Counted from the stretch's first letter, positions 46,897 to 56,278 are shown. The stretch: 64,000 bases of DNA from Rhodanobacter sp. MP7CTX1 (GCF_014205795.1 NZ_JACHCN010000001.1:1-64000), one strand, 5' to 3'. Made by a program: numbers and translations. The notes: generated by a model from the sequence alone, not told the origin.

Positions 46897-47631
46897 ATGA
46901 GTCGCATATTTTGTTTCTTGTATGGTACGACCAGTTATTTGATTTTTTTTGTCACGTTTCTCTACACCATCGGATTCGTTGGCGATCTGATCGTACCCAA
47001 GACGATGGATTCGACCCCACCGGTTGCGTTCGGAGAGGCGTTGCTGATCAACGTGGTATTGCTTGGGATCTTCGCTGTCCAGCACAGCGTCATGGCAAGG
47101 CCGGGCTTCAAGCGCTGGTGGACGCAGTTCATTCCGAAGACGATCGAACGAAGCACTTATGTGCTGCTCTCGAGCCTCGCACTGCTGCTGCTTTTCTGGC
47201 AGTGGCGTTCCATGCCTGGCGTGGTGTGGAATGTCGGGAACACGCTGGCGCGCGATGTCCTGTGGGCGCTATGTGGGCTCGGTTTTGCGGTGGTGCTGTT
47301 TACTACCTGCCTGATCAACCACTTCGACTTGTTTGGTCTGCGCCAGGTGTATCTGAATCTGAAAAGGCAGCCGTACACGTCCGCGGGTTTCAGGACGCCC
47401 TTGCTTTACCGGGTCGTGCGACATCCACTCATGCTCGGATTCATCATCGCATTCTGGGCGACGCCGACGATGACCGTAGCCCATCTTGTTTTTTCCCTGG
47501 CCACGACGGCTTACATCCTGATCGCCCTACAGTTCGAGGAGCGTGATCTGGCGGCCTATTTCGGCTCAGTTTACGAAGAGTATCGACGGCAGGTGCCGAT
47601 GTTGCTGCCGTGGCTGAAGTCGCGGAGGTGA
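46897..47631 (+). CDS. mddA: Methanethiol S-methyltransferase MddA
   Basis: 244-residue membrane protein, start ATG 46897 with GAGAGGG upstream. Resembles MddA strongly in my recollection: GTTSYLIFFVTFLYTIGFVG, QHSVMARPGFKRWW, TTCLINHFDLFGLRQV, and RHPLMLGFIIAFWATP, ending EERDLAAYFGSVYEEYRRQVP. MddA S-methylates methanethiol with SAM to give dimethyl sulfide. Followed by a glutathione S-transferase gene. It sits in the run methyltransferase-mddA-GST, divergent from osmC-araC. Confidence 0.82.
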   Translation: MSRIFCFLYGTTSYLIFFVTFLYTIGFVGDLIVPKTMDSTPPVAFGEALLINVVLLGIFAVQHSVMARPGFKRWWTQFIPKTIERSTYVLLSSLALLLLFWQWRSMPGVVWNVGNTLARDVLWALCGLGFAVVLFTTCLINHFDLFGLRQVYLNLKRQPYTSAGFRTPLLYRVVRHPLMLGFIIAFWATPTMTVAHLVFSLATTAYILIALQFEERDLAAYFGSVYEEYRRQVPMLLPWLKSRR

Positions 47632-47726
47632 TCGAGGGCGGGATCGAAGAAAGCGGCGGTCGGGTTGCACCTTCTCCGTTACAGAGTTGAATGCAGCGGC
47701 AGAACAACCTACCTTGCGGCGAGCCC

Positions 47727-48449
47727 ATGACGCAGGAGCAAGCCGTGTCCCATCTGTCCAACTTCCCCATCGCCACCCGCTGGCCAGCCGAGCATCCCGA
47801 CCGTATTCAGCTTTATTCGCTCAACACGCCCAATGGCGTGAAGGCGTCGATCATGCTTGAGGAGACCGGGCTTCCCTACGAGCCGCACCTCGTCGACATC
47901 ATGAAGGGCGAGAGTCACACGCCGGAGTTCCGGTCGCTCAATCCCAATGGCAAGATTCCCGCAATCATCGACCCGAATGGCCCGGGCGGCAAACCGCTTG
48001 GGCTATTCGAATCGGGCGCGATTCTGCTTTATCTTGCGGACAAGACGGGCAAGTTCATTCCGGCTGATCCGGCACAACGCTGGGAGACGATCCAGTGGGT
48101 GTTCTTCCAGATGGCGGCGGTCGGCCCGATGTTTGGCCAGGTCGGCTACTTCAACAAGTTCGCCGGCAAGGAGATCGCCGACAAGCGGCCGCTCGAGCGT
48201 TTCGTCGCGGAATCGAAGCGTTTGCTCGGCGTTCTCGATACCCGCCTGAACGGTCGCATGTGGCTGATGGGCGACGAGTACACGATCGCCGACATCGCGA
48301 CGCTCGGCTGGGTGCGCAACCTCATCACGTTCTACGAGGCGCGCGAATTGGTCGAGTACGACAGCTTTACCCACGTCGTCGCGTGGCTCGACCGGGCGTT
48401 GGCTCGGCCGGCGGTGACGCGTGGCCTGGGGATTCCCAGCCGGGGCTGA
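47727..48449 (+). CDS. Glutathione S-transferase (YfcG/YghU-like)
   Basis: 240 residues from ATG 47727; an in-frame ATG at 47691 would add 12 residues. Thioredoxin-fold N-terminus with LYSLNTPNGVKASIMLEETG and NPNGKIPAI, typical of the YghU/YfcG group, and an all-helical C-terminus (LMGDEYTIADIATLGWV). These proteins act as disulfide-bond reductases or glutathione-dependent detoxifying enzymes. Co-directional with mddA (95-base gap). Confidence 0.9.
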   Translation: MTQEQAVSHLSNFPIATRWPAEHPDRIQLYSLNTPNGVKASIMLEETGLPYEPHLVDIMKGESHTPEFRSLNPNGKIPAIIDPNGPGGKPLGLFESGAILLYLADKTGKFIPADPAQRWETIQWVFFQMAAVGPMFGQVGYFNKFAGKEIADKRPLERFVAESKRLLGVLDTRLNGRMWLMGDEYTIADIATLGWVRNLITFYEARELVEYDSFTHVVAWLDRALARPAVTRGLGIPSRG

Positions 48450-48522
48450 CGCCATTGGGCCAGCACCAGGGCTGGCAATACAAGTCGCCTGCTCCCCGAA
48501 GACAAACTCATTGCTGGATGGT

Positions 48523-49773
48523 TTAGCCATCCATCTCCAACCGACGCTGCTGCAAGAAGCGGCGCACGGCGGGGTCGCGTTCCAGGCCGATGGCGAGTTC
48601 GTAGGCGTGGCTGGCATCGACGAGCGCGCCCATGCGGGCCAACAGTTCCGCGCGGGCAGCCCAATACGGCTGGTAGTCGGCCAGTCGCGCGTCGTCGGCC
48701 GGCGAGGGCAGCGCCTCGAGCGCAGCGTCGGCACCGCGCAATGGCGCGATCGCCAGCGCACGATTGATCGCGACCACGGGTGAGCCGGTAAGCAGGATCA
48801 GTGCATCGTAGAGTCGCACCAGCGCGGCCAAGTCAACATGACCAGCGCGACAGCCGTGGACGTGCGCCGACTGCACGGCGGCTTCGAGCTGAAAGCGGCC
48901 GATGCTGCCAAGCGTGCTGGCGTGCAGCAGCAGCGCCTCGGCTTCGTCGATCATCGACGCATCCCATTGCGCGGAATCCTGTTCCGCCAGCGGTATGTAG
49001 TCGCCTTGTGCATTACGCCGCGCGTTGCGTCTGGCCTGTGCATGGAGCAGTAGCGCAAGCAGTCCTAGCGCTTCGGCTTCGTGTGGCAGCAACTCGGCGA
49101 CCAACCGTGCGAGGAAGATCGCTTCACCGGTGAGATCGCTGCGTGCGACATCAGTGCCATCGGCGTCAGTCCAGCCTTCGGCGAAAGCGACATAGATCGC
49201 GTCCAGCACCGCCTCGAGCCGGCCCGGCAATTCCTCGCGCTCGGGCAGGCGAAACGGTATGCCGGCCTCGCGAATTTTGTCCTTGGCGCGCACCAGCCGC
49301 TTGCCCATGGTTGCCGGCGCCAGCAGAAACGCCGAGGCAATCCGCTTCGCATCCAGTCCGAGCACGGCCTGCAACATCAGCGGCGCACGGATACCTGCAT
49401 CGATGGCCGGATGCGCGCAGGCGAAGAGCAGGCCAAGGCGATGATCGGGCAAGGCGTCTTCGGTCAGCGCGGCATGTGTGCCTTCGGCCAGTACCTGCAA
49501 CTGCGCGTTCGCCACGTCGCCACTGTGGCGACGACGGGCGACATCGATCGCTTTGCGGCGGGCGACGGTGAGCAGCCACGCCTCCGGGTTCGCTGGTATG
49601 CCCTGCATTGGCCAGCCCGTCAGCGCTGCGGCAAAGGCCTCCGACAGCGCATCTTCGGCAGCGCTCACGTCGCGGGTGTGCACTGCCAGGTAGGCGACCA
49701 GCTTGCCGTAGCTGCGCCGCGCGACGGCATCCGCCGCGCAGCGCACCTGGCCGATGGTGTCCGGATCACTCAT
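48523..49773 (-). CDS. ECF42-type RNA polymerase sigma factor
   Basis: 416 residues from ATG 49773; a GTG at 49782 would add three. Sigma region 2 covers about 20-85 (DALSEAFAAALTGW, LLTVARRKAIDVAR), region 4 about 120-165, and a C-terminal domain of about 230 residues with helix repeats (DUF6596) is diagnostic for ECF42. It lies 16 bases downstream of a DGPF/YciI-like gene, the known partner of ECF42. Probably directs transcription of detoxification or DGPF-containing operons. Confidence 0.88.
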   Translation of the reverse strand: MSDPDTIGQVRCAADAVARRSYGKLVAYLAVHTRDVSAAEDALSEAFAAALTGWPMQGIPANPEAWLLTVARRKAIDVARRRHSGDVANAQLQVLAEGTHAALTEDALPDHRLGLLFACAHPAIDAGIRAPLMLQAVLGLDAKRIASAFLLAPATMGKRLVRAKDKIREAGIPFRLPEREELPGRLEAVLDAIYVAFAEGWTDADGTDVARSDLTGEAIFLARLVAELLPHEAEALGLLALLLHAQARRNARRNAQGDYIPLAEQDSAQWDASMIDEAEALLLHASTLGSIGRFQLEAAVQSAHVHGCRAGHVDLAALVRLYDALILLTGSPVVAINRALAIAPLRGADAALEALPSPADDARLADYQPYWAARAELLARMGALVDASHAYELAIGLERDPAVRRFLQQRRLEMDG

Positions 49774-49789
49774 GCGGCTCACACGCGGC

Positions 49790-50140
49790 TTACTGGGGTG
49801 TCCAGACCGGACGTACTTCTATGGTGCCGTGGCTGGCTGCCGGGCAGCGGGCGGCCCACGCAATCGCGGCATCAAGGTCGGGTACGTCAATCAGGTAGTA
49901 GCCACCCAACTGCTCCTTGGAGTCCGCATACGGCCCGTCCAGCACCTGTGTCTTGCCGTCTGCAACGCGTACGGTGGTCGCGGTCCCGCTGTCGCTCAGG
50001 CGGTTGCTGCCGACGCGGGCGCCCGCGCTGGTCAGTGCTTCGGTATAGGCCTGGTAGGCCGCTATCCAGCGGGACTTTTCTGCTTGCGGTAGCTCGGACC
50101 AACCGTTTTCGTTTGCATAGAGCATCAGAAGATATTGCAT
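49790..50140 (-). CDS. YciI-like DGPF-domain protein
   Basis: 116 residues from ATG 50140 with GGAGAATAGCC upstream. It contains the motif VLDGPYADSKEQLGGYY, a DGPY version of the DGPF signature. DGPF/YciI proteins are found as partners of ECF42-type sigma factors and may be small ferredoxin-like enzymes. Co-operonic with the sigma factor (the DGPF gene comes first). The open frame upstream to 50719 lies across the acylase and is not coding. Confidence 0.88.
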   Translation of the reverse strand: MQYLLMLYANENGWSELPQAEKSRWIAAYQAYTEALTSAGARVGSNRLSDSGTATTVRVADGKTQVLDGPYADSKEQLGGYYLIDVPDLDAAIAWAARCPAASHGTIEVRPVWTPQ

Positions 50141-50291
50141 GGCTATTCTCCATCGTGGGTCATGGGCGGGCAGATTGCTGCGCCACCATGATGACGCGCG
50201 GGCCGACGTGATTTGGACAGTCTGTACCGCAACTTCTGTCGAAGGTCGGTGCATGCGACCTACACAGGCGATGTCACGAACCGGGGCAGTG

Positions 50292-52505
50292 TCACGAGCC
50301 GGGGTGGTAGATGCGCTCGATGTGGCCCTTGAGTTGCTCGGGCCAGAAATAGACCGTGCGCAGGTTGCCGGTGGTGTAGCGTTCGGCTTCGTCGTTGAAA
50401 TGCGGGGAATCCGGGTGGCCGCTCTCGCCACCGGCGGTGATCGCGCGGGCACTGACCTTGTCGCCGAACTCGACGACTGCGACAAAGCTGTTACCGCTGG
50501 TGCCGTAGTAGCGCTTCGTCCCTGGCCAGCGGTGCGCGCCGAACGAGGCGAGCGAGCCCCAGCGCGACGAAGTGAAGGGCACCGGGATGCTGGGCTTGGT
50601 ATCGTCGAACGGCTGCACGATGGCACCGTCGATGCGCTGGAAACGGTTGACCTCACCCCATGGAACGCCCCAGGTTCCGAAATCCTTCTGCAGCCTGTCG
50701 GATGCTTCGACCAGCGCACCCAGACGCGCCTTCGGGCCGGCTTTCTCAGCCATATAGTCGTAGATCGACAGGCCCTCGGCGGTGTCGGCTTTATCGACCT
50801 TGTCCCACAGCGTGTCGCCCCAGAACACCGCCAGTGAGGTCGGCATGGAGGCGATCCCCCAACGGTAATCCCAGCTGCGCAGCAGCGCGATCTGACCCGC
50901 CAGCTGGTGCCTGAGTGGATCGTTGGCGGGGAGCGCGTCGTAGTCGGCGATCAGCACCGGGATTTGCCGCGCGAACGCCGGCAGGTAGGAGTCGAACGCG
51001 GCGGTCATCAGCGACGCCATGGTGAAACCTTGCTGGCCGCTCAGCACGCGGGTGGCGTGGATGCCGCGCGGGTTCTCGCCGGCACTGTCCATGTAGCGAG
51101 GGTAATCCGCTAGCTTCGGGCTATCGGGTCCCGCAGCGGAATACGGCCAGTCATTGGTGTTGAAGATCCATCCATTCGCTGGATTGAGCAGGTGCGGCGC
51201 TTCGTTGAGCGCGTGCAGCCCGTTCCAGTCGGTGGCCGGATCGCTGCCGTCGACGGGCTTGGTGTAGTCGAAGCGGTTGTCGCGTTTCGGAATGAACTGC
51301 GGATGGAGATAAGCGATCTCGCCCTTGTCATCGGCAAAGATCGTGTTGTTCGACGAATTGGCCTTGAGCTCGGCAACTTTCATGAAGCTGGCGTAGTCAT
51401 TGGCTCGCGTACGCAGCCAGCTTTGTTCCAGTGCTTCCATCGGTTTGTTCATCAGCGCGATCGCGATCCACTTGCCGTCTTTCTCGCGCACGACAGGGCC
51501 GTGGTGCGTGGCGTAGACAGTGAAGCTGCGTTGTCCCATCGAACCGTCGCTGTTGCGGTACGGAACGTTGATCGTGCGCGTCGTGACCGGTCGAAGTTGC
51601 GTACCGTAGCGATAGAATAGTTGGCCGTCCTTGTGCACGATCGTTTCGGCGAACTCGTCGACGACATCGGCGCCGGTCGAGGTGTGCATCCAGCCGATGT
51701 GGTGATTGAAACCCTGATAGATGAAGAACTGCCCCCACGTGACCGCGCCATAGGCGTCGAGTCCGGTGTCGCTGGTCATCTGCAGCTCGGAGCGAAAGAA
51801 GAACGAGGTATGCGGGTTGATGAGCAATAGAGCATGGCCGTCGGCGGTAAGCTTCGGCGCGATCGCGATGCCATTTGATCCCGTGGGTTCGGTCCAACTC
51901 GATGGCGGGTCCTGCTGCGCCAGCGCCGCCTGGGGATCATGGCCGTAGAAAGCCTCAAGCTGGCCGAGCGATACGCGTTCGATATCGCCGCCGATGCTGC
52001 CCTCGCTGAAGCTCAGCGCCATCCATGGTTCAAAATGATGGATGACTCGCGGATGGACGTCAGGGTGCAGGGCAAGGTAATCATTCAGTCCATCGGCCCA
52101 GGCGTTCATCAACGACTGCAGCCAGGCGGGACTGTTGGCATAGACTCTTTGCAGCTCGACCGGGTCGATGAACAGGTTCATCCGCAAGTCCTGCCAGATG
52201 GCAGGTTGGCCCTCGGCCTCGGCGAGGCGGCCCATGGCGTTTAGATAGTTGGTCTCGACGCGATTGAAATCGTCCTCGGCCTGCGCATAGGCCATGCCGA
52301 ATACGGCATCGGCGTCGGTCTTGCCATGGACGTGTGCGATGCCCCAGTCGTCGCGGGTAATCGTGACCGCCTGTGCCTCGTGCTGCCAACGCGCTTCATC
52401 GGGCGGGAGCGCCTTGGCAGTTGCGGCGAGACAGGGTGCGAGCAGGGCAACCAGTTGCAGCGAGCGTGTCAGCCAAAAGCGTTTCTTCCTGGAGCGTATT
52501 GGCAT
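50292..52505 (-). CDS. Penicillin/AHL acylase-family Ntn-hydrolase
   Basis: 737 residues from ATG 52505 with GGGAAA upstream. Signal peptide about 1-32. The penicillin acylase pattern is clear: alpha-chain DDWGIAHVHGKTDADAVFGM, spacer, and the self-cleavage site TGS|NGIAI with nucleophile Ser210, then beta-chain motifs FNHHIGWMHT and HPQFIPKRD. Close to the AHL acylase (PvdQ-like) branch, which could hydrolyse acyl-homoserine lactones or similar acyl amides; substrate is not predictable from sequence. Periplasmic. Confidence 0.87.
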   Translation of the reverse strand: MPIRSRKKRFWLTRSLQLVALLAPCLAATAKALPPDEARWQHEAQAVTITRDDWGIAHVHGKTDADAVFGMAYAQAEDDFNRVETNYLNAMGRLAEAEGQPAIWQDLRMNLFIDPVELQRVYANSPAWLQSLMNAWADGLNDYLALHPDVHPRVIHHFEPWMALSFSEGSIGGDIERVSLGQLEAFYGHDPQAALAQQDPPSSWTEPTGSNGIAIAPKLTADGHALLLINPHTSFFFRSELQMTSDTGLDAYGAVTWGQFFIYQGFNHHIGWMHTSTGADVVDEFAETIVHKDGQLFYRYGTQLRPVTTRTINVPYRNSDGSMGQRSFTVYATHHGPVVREKDGKWIAIALMNKPMEALEQSWLRTRANDYASFMKVAELKANSSNNTIFADDKGEIAYLHPQFIPKRDNRFDYTKPVDGSDPATDWNGLHALNEAPHLLNPANGWIFNTNDWPYSAAGPDSPKLADYPRYMDSAGENPRGIHATRVLSGQQGFTMASLMTAAFDSYLPAFARQIPVLIADYDALPANDPLRHQLAGQIALLRSWDYRWGIASMPTSLAVFWGDTLWDKVDKADTAEGLSIYDYMAEKAGPKARLGALVEASDRLQKDFGTWGVPWGEVNRFQRIDGAIVQPFDDTKPSIPVPFTSSRWGSLASFGAHRWPGTKRYYGTSGNSFVAVVEFGDKVSARAITAGGESGHPDSPHFNDEAERYTTGNLRTVYFWPEQLKGHIERIYHPGS

Positions 52506-52545
52506 CAGTTTCCCAGTGGTCAAGGCAGCGGTAGACAAAGCCAAG

Positions 52546-52580
52546 GTCGTGGACATCTCACATCACGAGATGTCCACGAC
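52546..52580. other. Perfect 14-bp inverted repeat near the acylase start
   Basis: GTCGTGGACATCTC (52546-52559) is the exact reverse complement of 52567-52580, around a 7-base loop. It is 41 bases upstream of the acylase start and 37 bases downstream of the DUF4097 stop. It may be a terminator of the DUF4097 gene (no T-run) or an operator of the acylase. Confidence 0.7.
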
Positions 52581-52616
52581 CGCCTTTGCTCCACCCGTCG
52601 TGGTGTTGAAGGTGAT

Positions 52617-53453
52617 TCAATCGTCGTTACGCTTCGGTACGCTGACCTGGCCTTTGACGTTGGCGTAATGGACCTCACCGCTGCCATTGGCGCCTACGGT
52701 GAAATTGCCACCGATGCCGTTGGCATTGATGTCACCGGACCCGGTGACACCGACCTTTGCATCGCGGCCGATATTGTTGAACGTGACATCGCCGGAACCG
52801 GTCGCTCCCACGTTGACGCCGCCGGTCACATTGCTGAAGTTGAGTTCGCCCGAGCCCGAATGATCCGCCTTGACGTCACCGCGCACGCCATCGACGCGTA
52901 CGTCGCCCGAGCCTGTCTGGCGCAGTTCGACACTGCCGACTTGCTGGGCTTTCACATCGGCTGAGCCAAGTTTCAAGGTCAGTGCACCAGCAATGTGATC
53001 CGCCTGGAGGTCGCCCGAGCCGGAGTCAAAATTCAACGAGGCGAGGTTGCTCGCCTTCACATCGCCGGAGCCACTGTCGATGGTCACCGCGAGCGACGCC
53101 GGTACGCGCACCTGCAACTTCAGATACGCGTAGGTGGACCCGATAAGGGTAAAGGTGTTGTCGTGCCGATTGTTCTGCGCGACCACCGTCGCGCGATCGC
53201 CGCTGCGGTTGGCATCGAGCTGCACATCCTTCAGCCAGGACGCATCGGAAGCACAGGCGGTGCCGCGTACCTCGACCTTGTTCAAGCCCGGCACACTCTG
53301 TATGTCCAGGTCGGTGGAGCCGAGTTTCAGCAGCAGGCCGCTCAGGCCTGCGGCGTCGAGGTCAGCGTTGCGCGGCGCGCTATAGCGGCATTCCGAGGCG
53401 CCAGCAGCAAGTGGCAGTGTCGTCAGCAACAGGGCAATGATGATTTTATGCAC
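52617..53453 (-). CDS. DUF4097-like secreted protein with GSGDV repeats
   Basis: 278 residues, GTG start at 53453 with TGGAG upstream, signal peptide to about AAGASEC. After about residue 120 come repeated SGSGDV-like beta-strand units (DSGSGDVKAS, DSGSGDLQAD, TGSGDVRVDG, SGSGELNFSN, TGSGDVTFNN, TGSGDINANG, NGSGEVHYAN) forming a right-handed beta-helix or solenoid. DUF4097/DUF2807 type. Function unknown; some relatives are wrongly labelled 3-dehydroquinate dehydratase. Precedes the acylase gene on the same strand. Confidence 0.78.
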   Translation of the reverse strand: MHKIIIALLLTTLPLAAGASECRYSAPRNADLDAAGLSGLLLKLGSTDLDIQSVPGLNKVEVRGTACASDASWLKDVQLDANRSGDRATVVAQNNRHDNTFTLIGSTYAYLKLQVRVPASLAVTIDSGSGDVKASNLASLNFDSGSGDLQADHIAGALTLKLGSADVKAQQVGSVELRQTGSGDVRVDGVRGDVKADHSGSGELNFSNVTGGVNVGATGSGDVTFNNIGRDAKVGVTGSGDINANGIGGNFTVGANGSGEVHYANVKGQVSVPKRNDD

Positions 53454-53912
53454 GGTATCTACTCCAGGTGGGCAACACCCGTCTGATGCTCGCGGGACAC
53501 TCAGCGTTTATACGTGATGCGCTTGCGGCGGCGATACATGACCTTCGGCCAGGTCCTGAGCCCTGGTATCGCGTTGGCAACAACGTGCAGCAGCGCCGAA
53601 GTGGGGCGCCGGTGTCGGTCATGCCGCCTCAAGCCCGGATTCCAGTGCATCAGCTTTCGCGCAACGGTGCAAGACGCAGGCGCGTCTGAGCCAGGCCGGG
53701 GCGGGGGTCAAGTCAGGTCCGCCAAGGCGCCACGCGAGGCGACACCCTTCGTCCACGGGAGGCAACCCTCATGACGTACTTCCTGTGTGGCGCTGGTCAC
53801 ATCGCGCGATGGGCCCGGCGCGACTGTAAAGAATCGTTCATGGTGGGTCACTACCGTGGCTCCGTTCTGCCTGTGTGATTGATGTGCGTTCAAACCCAAC
53901 CCGGAGATCACG
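53454..53912. other. Intergenic stretch without a supportable gene
   Basis: 459 bases between the divergent DUF4097 gene and the propeller-like gene. Short frames here lack a Shine-Dalgarno and recognisable features. The last part (53892-53912) contains CCGGAG, the ribosome-binding site of the next gene. No promoter pair was assigned with confidence. Confidence 0.4.
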
Positions 53913-55595
53913 ATGACCAACCCTCTGTCTGTGCGCTTACGCTGTAGGCACGTTGTTGCATCCCTTGCGCTCACCGCTCTGGCGGCCAGCACCTTTGCAT
54001 ACGCGGGCGATTATTCGCGCGGTCCGGACTTTCATTTCTGGCCCGGCAACCTGGTGGTGAGTCGCAGCGTCTACGACAACAAGCCCAGCAATGTGCAGGT
54101 CGGTACGATCCTGCCGGTGAATTGCGCTGCGACTACCGGCGGCTGCGGCGCAGCCACTGGCGCACCTTATGACGGCACCTATCCGTATGTATGGAACGAC
54201 GTGCTGTACGACGCGAACTTCGGCATCACCTCACGCATCTATCTCGACCAGATCACGCCGAACGGCTGGCTGCTCAATTCGCTGGAAGTGCCAAACAGTC
54301 TGCTGCCTGCAGCCATGGCCGGCCAGTTGGTCACCAGCTTCAGCTCGAAATCGGAGATAGGGCTGCATCTGTCGCTGAATCGCAAATACCTTACCTTCAT
54401 GGGCTATGTCGCGCCGGTCAACGCAATCGACGTGTCGAATTCGAACACACCCGGTGCGGTCGACCCGACCAATCCAGTCGGGCAGAGTTTTTACCGCGCC
54501 ATCGCCACCGTTGACGGCCGTGGTCGCTTCAGCTTCACGGAAACCAACGCATATAGCGGCAACAACGGCCGCGCAGCGATCCTGAATGATCGCAACGGTG
54601 GCAATTACTTCTATACGAGCGGCAACGCCGGCAACGGCAGCAACCCGCAGCCGGACGGCGTCATTCTCGGTGCGGGCGCGCAATTCGTCACGCCGACATC
54701 ATTGCCCGAGCTGTCGCAGAGCCCTGGCGCGAATACGCCGGTGGCCAGCTTTTCGGTCGCCGCGCTGGGTCAGAAGGCCGACAAGATCGGCAAGGATGAC
54801 AATTTTCGCGGCATGACTGTGTTCAACAACGTGCTGTATTTCACGAAGGGCAGCGGCAGCAACGGCGTCAATACGGTGTATTTCGTCGAAACGACAGGTA
54901 CCGCATGTCCGTCCGGTGTTGGCGTGCCGGTGGCTGGTGCAGCGCTTCCCAGTGAACCGCTTTCCTACAATGCGGCCACGCTGCAGACCAGTGGTCTGCC
55001 GACCAACATGTGCGTGCTGGCCGGCTTCCCGTCAACGCCGAACAAGTCGGCGAATCCGCTGGCCTTCCCGTTCGCGTTGTGGTTTGCCGATGCGAACACG
55101 CTGTATGTTGCCGATGAAGGTGACGGCTACACCGGCGGCACCGATCTGTACACGCATGCGGCGGCGCAGACGACGGCCGGTCTGCAGAAGTGGGTGTTCA
55201 ACGCCACGACGAACAGCTGGACCCTTGCCTACACCTTGCAGGCGGGTCTTGGGCTGGGCCAGGCCTACAGCGTGCGCGACTATCCAACCGGTACCAATCC
55301 GGGCACCAACCTGCCGTGGTCGCCGGCAACCGATGGTTTGCGCAATCTTACGGGTCGGGTAGATTCGGATGGTCGCGTCACGATCTGGGCGGTCACCTCG
55401 ACCATCAGCGGCAACGGCGACGTCGGTGCCGATCCGAACCGGCTGGTGGCGATCCGTGATGAGCTGAAGAACGTCAGTGCCGCGGGCGCGTCACGGGAGA
55501 AGTTCACGACGTTGCGGGCGGCAGGTTTCGCGGAAGTGCTGCGTGGCGTGTCGTTTACACCGGACACGGATGCGGGTCATAGCGGCTTGCATTGA
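53913..55595 (+). CDS. Secreted propeller-like protein, unknown function
   Basis: 560 residues from ATG 53913 (GGAG upstream) with a signal peptide (ends TFAYAGDYS). Asn-, Gly- and Thr-rich sequence with repeated strand motifs such as VLYFTKGSGSNGVNTVYF, LWFADANTLYVADEGDGY, GLQKWVFNATTNSWTL suggests a beta-propeller. Four-plus cysteines (NCAATTGGCGAA, TACPSG, NMCVLAG) may be disulfide-bonded. I do not recognise the family. A terminator follows at 55671-55702. Confidence 0.65.
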   Translation: MTNPLSVRLRCRHVVASLALTALAASTFAYAGDYSRGPDFHFWPGNLVVSRSVYDNKPSNVQVGTILPVNCAATTGGCGAATGAPYDGTYPYVWNDVLYDANFGITSRIYLDQITPNGWLLNSLEVPNSLLPAAMAGQLVTSFSSKSEIGLHLSLNRKYLTFMGYVAPVNAIDVSNSNTPGAVDPTNPVGQSFYRAIATVDGRGRFSFTETNAYSGNNGRAAILNDRNGGNYFYTSGNAGNGSNPQPDGVILGAGAQFVTPTSLPELSQSPGANTPVASFSVAALGQKADKIGKDDNFRGMTVFNNVLYFTKGSGSNGVNTVYFVETTGTACPSGVGVPVAGAALPSEPLSYNAATLQTSGLPTNMCVLAGFPSTPNKSANPLAFPFALWFADANTLYVADEGDGYTGGTDLYTHAAAQTTAGLQKWVFNATTNSWTLAYTLQAGLGLGQAYSVRDYPTGTNPGTNLPWSPATDGLRNLTGRVDSDGRVTIWAVTSTISGNGDVGADPNRLVAIRDELKNVSAAGASREKFTTLRAAGFAEVLRGVSFTPDTDAGHSGLH

Positions 55596-55670
55596 ATCAC
55601 GCATGCGCGTGGGCAAGAGCACCGTGCATTTGCACGGCAGTTCCGCTGTCCGCCAGGGCTGTTAAAAGGA

Positions 55671-55702
55671 GGCCCTTGCCTGAGTGGCAAGGGCCTGGTT
55701 TT
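55671..55702 (+). terminator. Rho-independent terminator
   Basis: GGCCCTTGCC (55671-55680), loop TGAGT, and its exact complement GGCAAGGGCC (55686-55695), followed by TGGTTTTTA. It ends the propeller-like gene 75 bases after its stop. Confidence 0.8.
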
Positions 55703-55840
55703 TAATGCGTTTCGGCATGAATGGGTGTTGTGAAACTCTGTATAGCCATGGCGCGCTGACCATGAACTGTTGGCAGCACATTAATCAACGTCAAAATCAG
55801 CTCGTACCGAGCGCATCTCCCCATTATCCTGGAGCCGCTG

Positions 55841-56278
55841 CTATTTCAGGATCAACTCTCGGGTAAGTTGGCTGCCCAGCAGAGTTCGCATCGATTCCCG
55901 ATCCATACTGGCTTTGTTGCGGGCGGCCATCGGGCCCAATACCTTGGTGGCGACGGCATCGCTTTCATCGGTGCGATCGAGTGCGGCCATGTTTGGGTAA
56001 CTAATGGTCAGAATCACATCGGCGTCCTGTGCCGAGCGCGCCTCGGAGCTGTAGACCGCATAACCCGTAATCAGGCCCGCGTTCTTCAGTGCTGTCATTT
56101 GCGCTTTATAGGGTCCGTCCAGGTATTTCATGTAATTCTCAAACTGCCCTGGTTTGATCTTGATGAAGCTGACACGAGTGACGCCACCCTCCTTGTAGGG
56201 CTTCGTGTCCTGCGCAAATGCCGAACTCACAACCGCGAACATCAGCAATGAAATAATCAATATTGCGATACGTTTCAC
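55841..56278 (-). CDS. Small secreted protein, possibly ABM/NIPSNAP-like
   Basis: 145 residues from GTG 56278 with AAGGAG eight bases upstream; an ATG at 56353 would add a non-signal leader. Signal peptide about residues 1-22 (VSSAFAQD). The mature part has the pattern GGVTRVSFIKIKPGQFENYMKY and YAVYSSEARSAQDADVILTI, resembling a ferredoxin-like dimeric alpha/beta barrel (antibiotic-biosynthesis-monooxygenase or NIPSNAP type). Function unknown. Confidence 0.65.
   Translation of the reverse strand: MKRIAILIISLLMFAVVSSAFAQDTKPYKEGGVTRVSFIKIKPGQFENYMKYLDGPYKAQMTALKNAGLITGYAVYSSEARSAQDADVILTISYPNMAALDRTDESDAVATKVLGPMAARNKASMDRESMRTLLGSQLTRELILK

Noticed and set aside
49790..50719. 309-codon frame upstream of the DGPF gene
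   Set aside because: The DGPF gene starts at 50140; the extension lies inside the acylase gene on another frame.
53514..53774. 86-codon open frame in the gap upstream of the propeller-like gene
   Set aside because: No Shine-Dalgarno, Arg/Cys-rich composition of GC-driven random frames, no known family.
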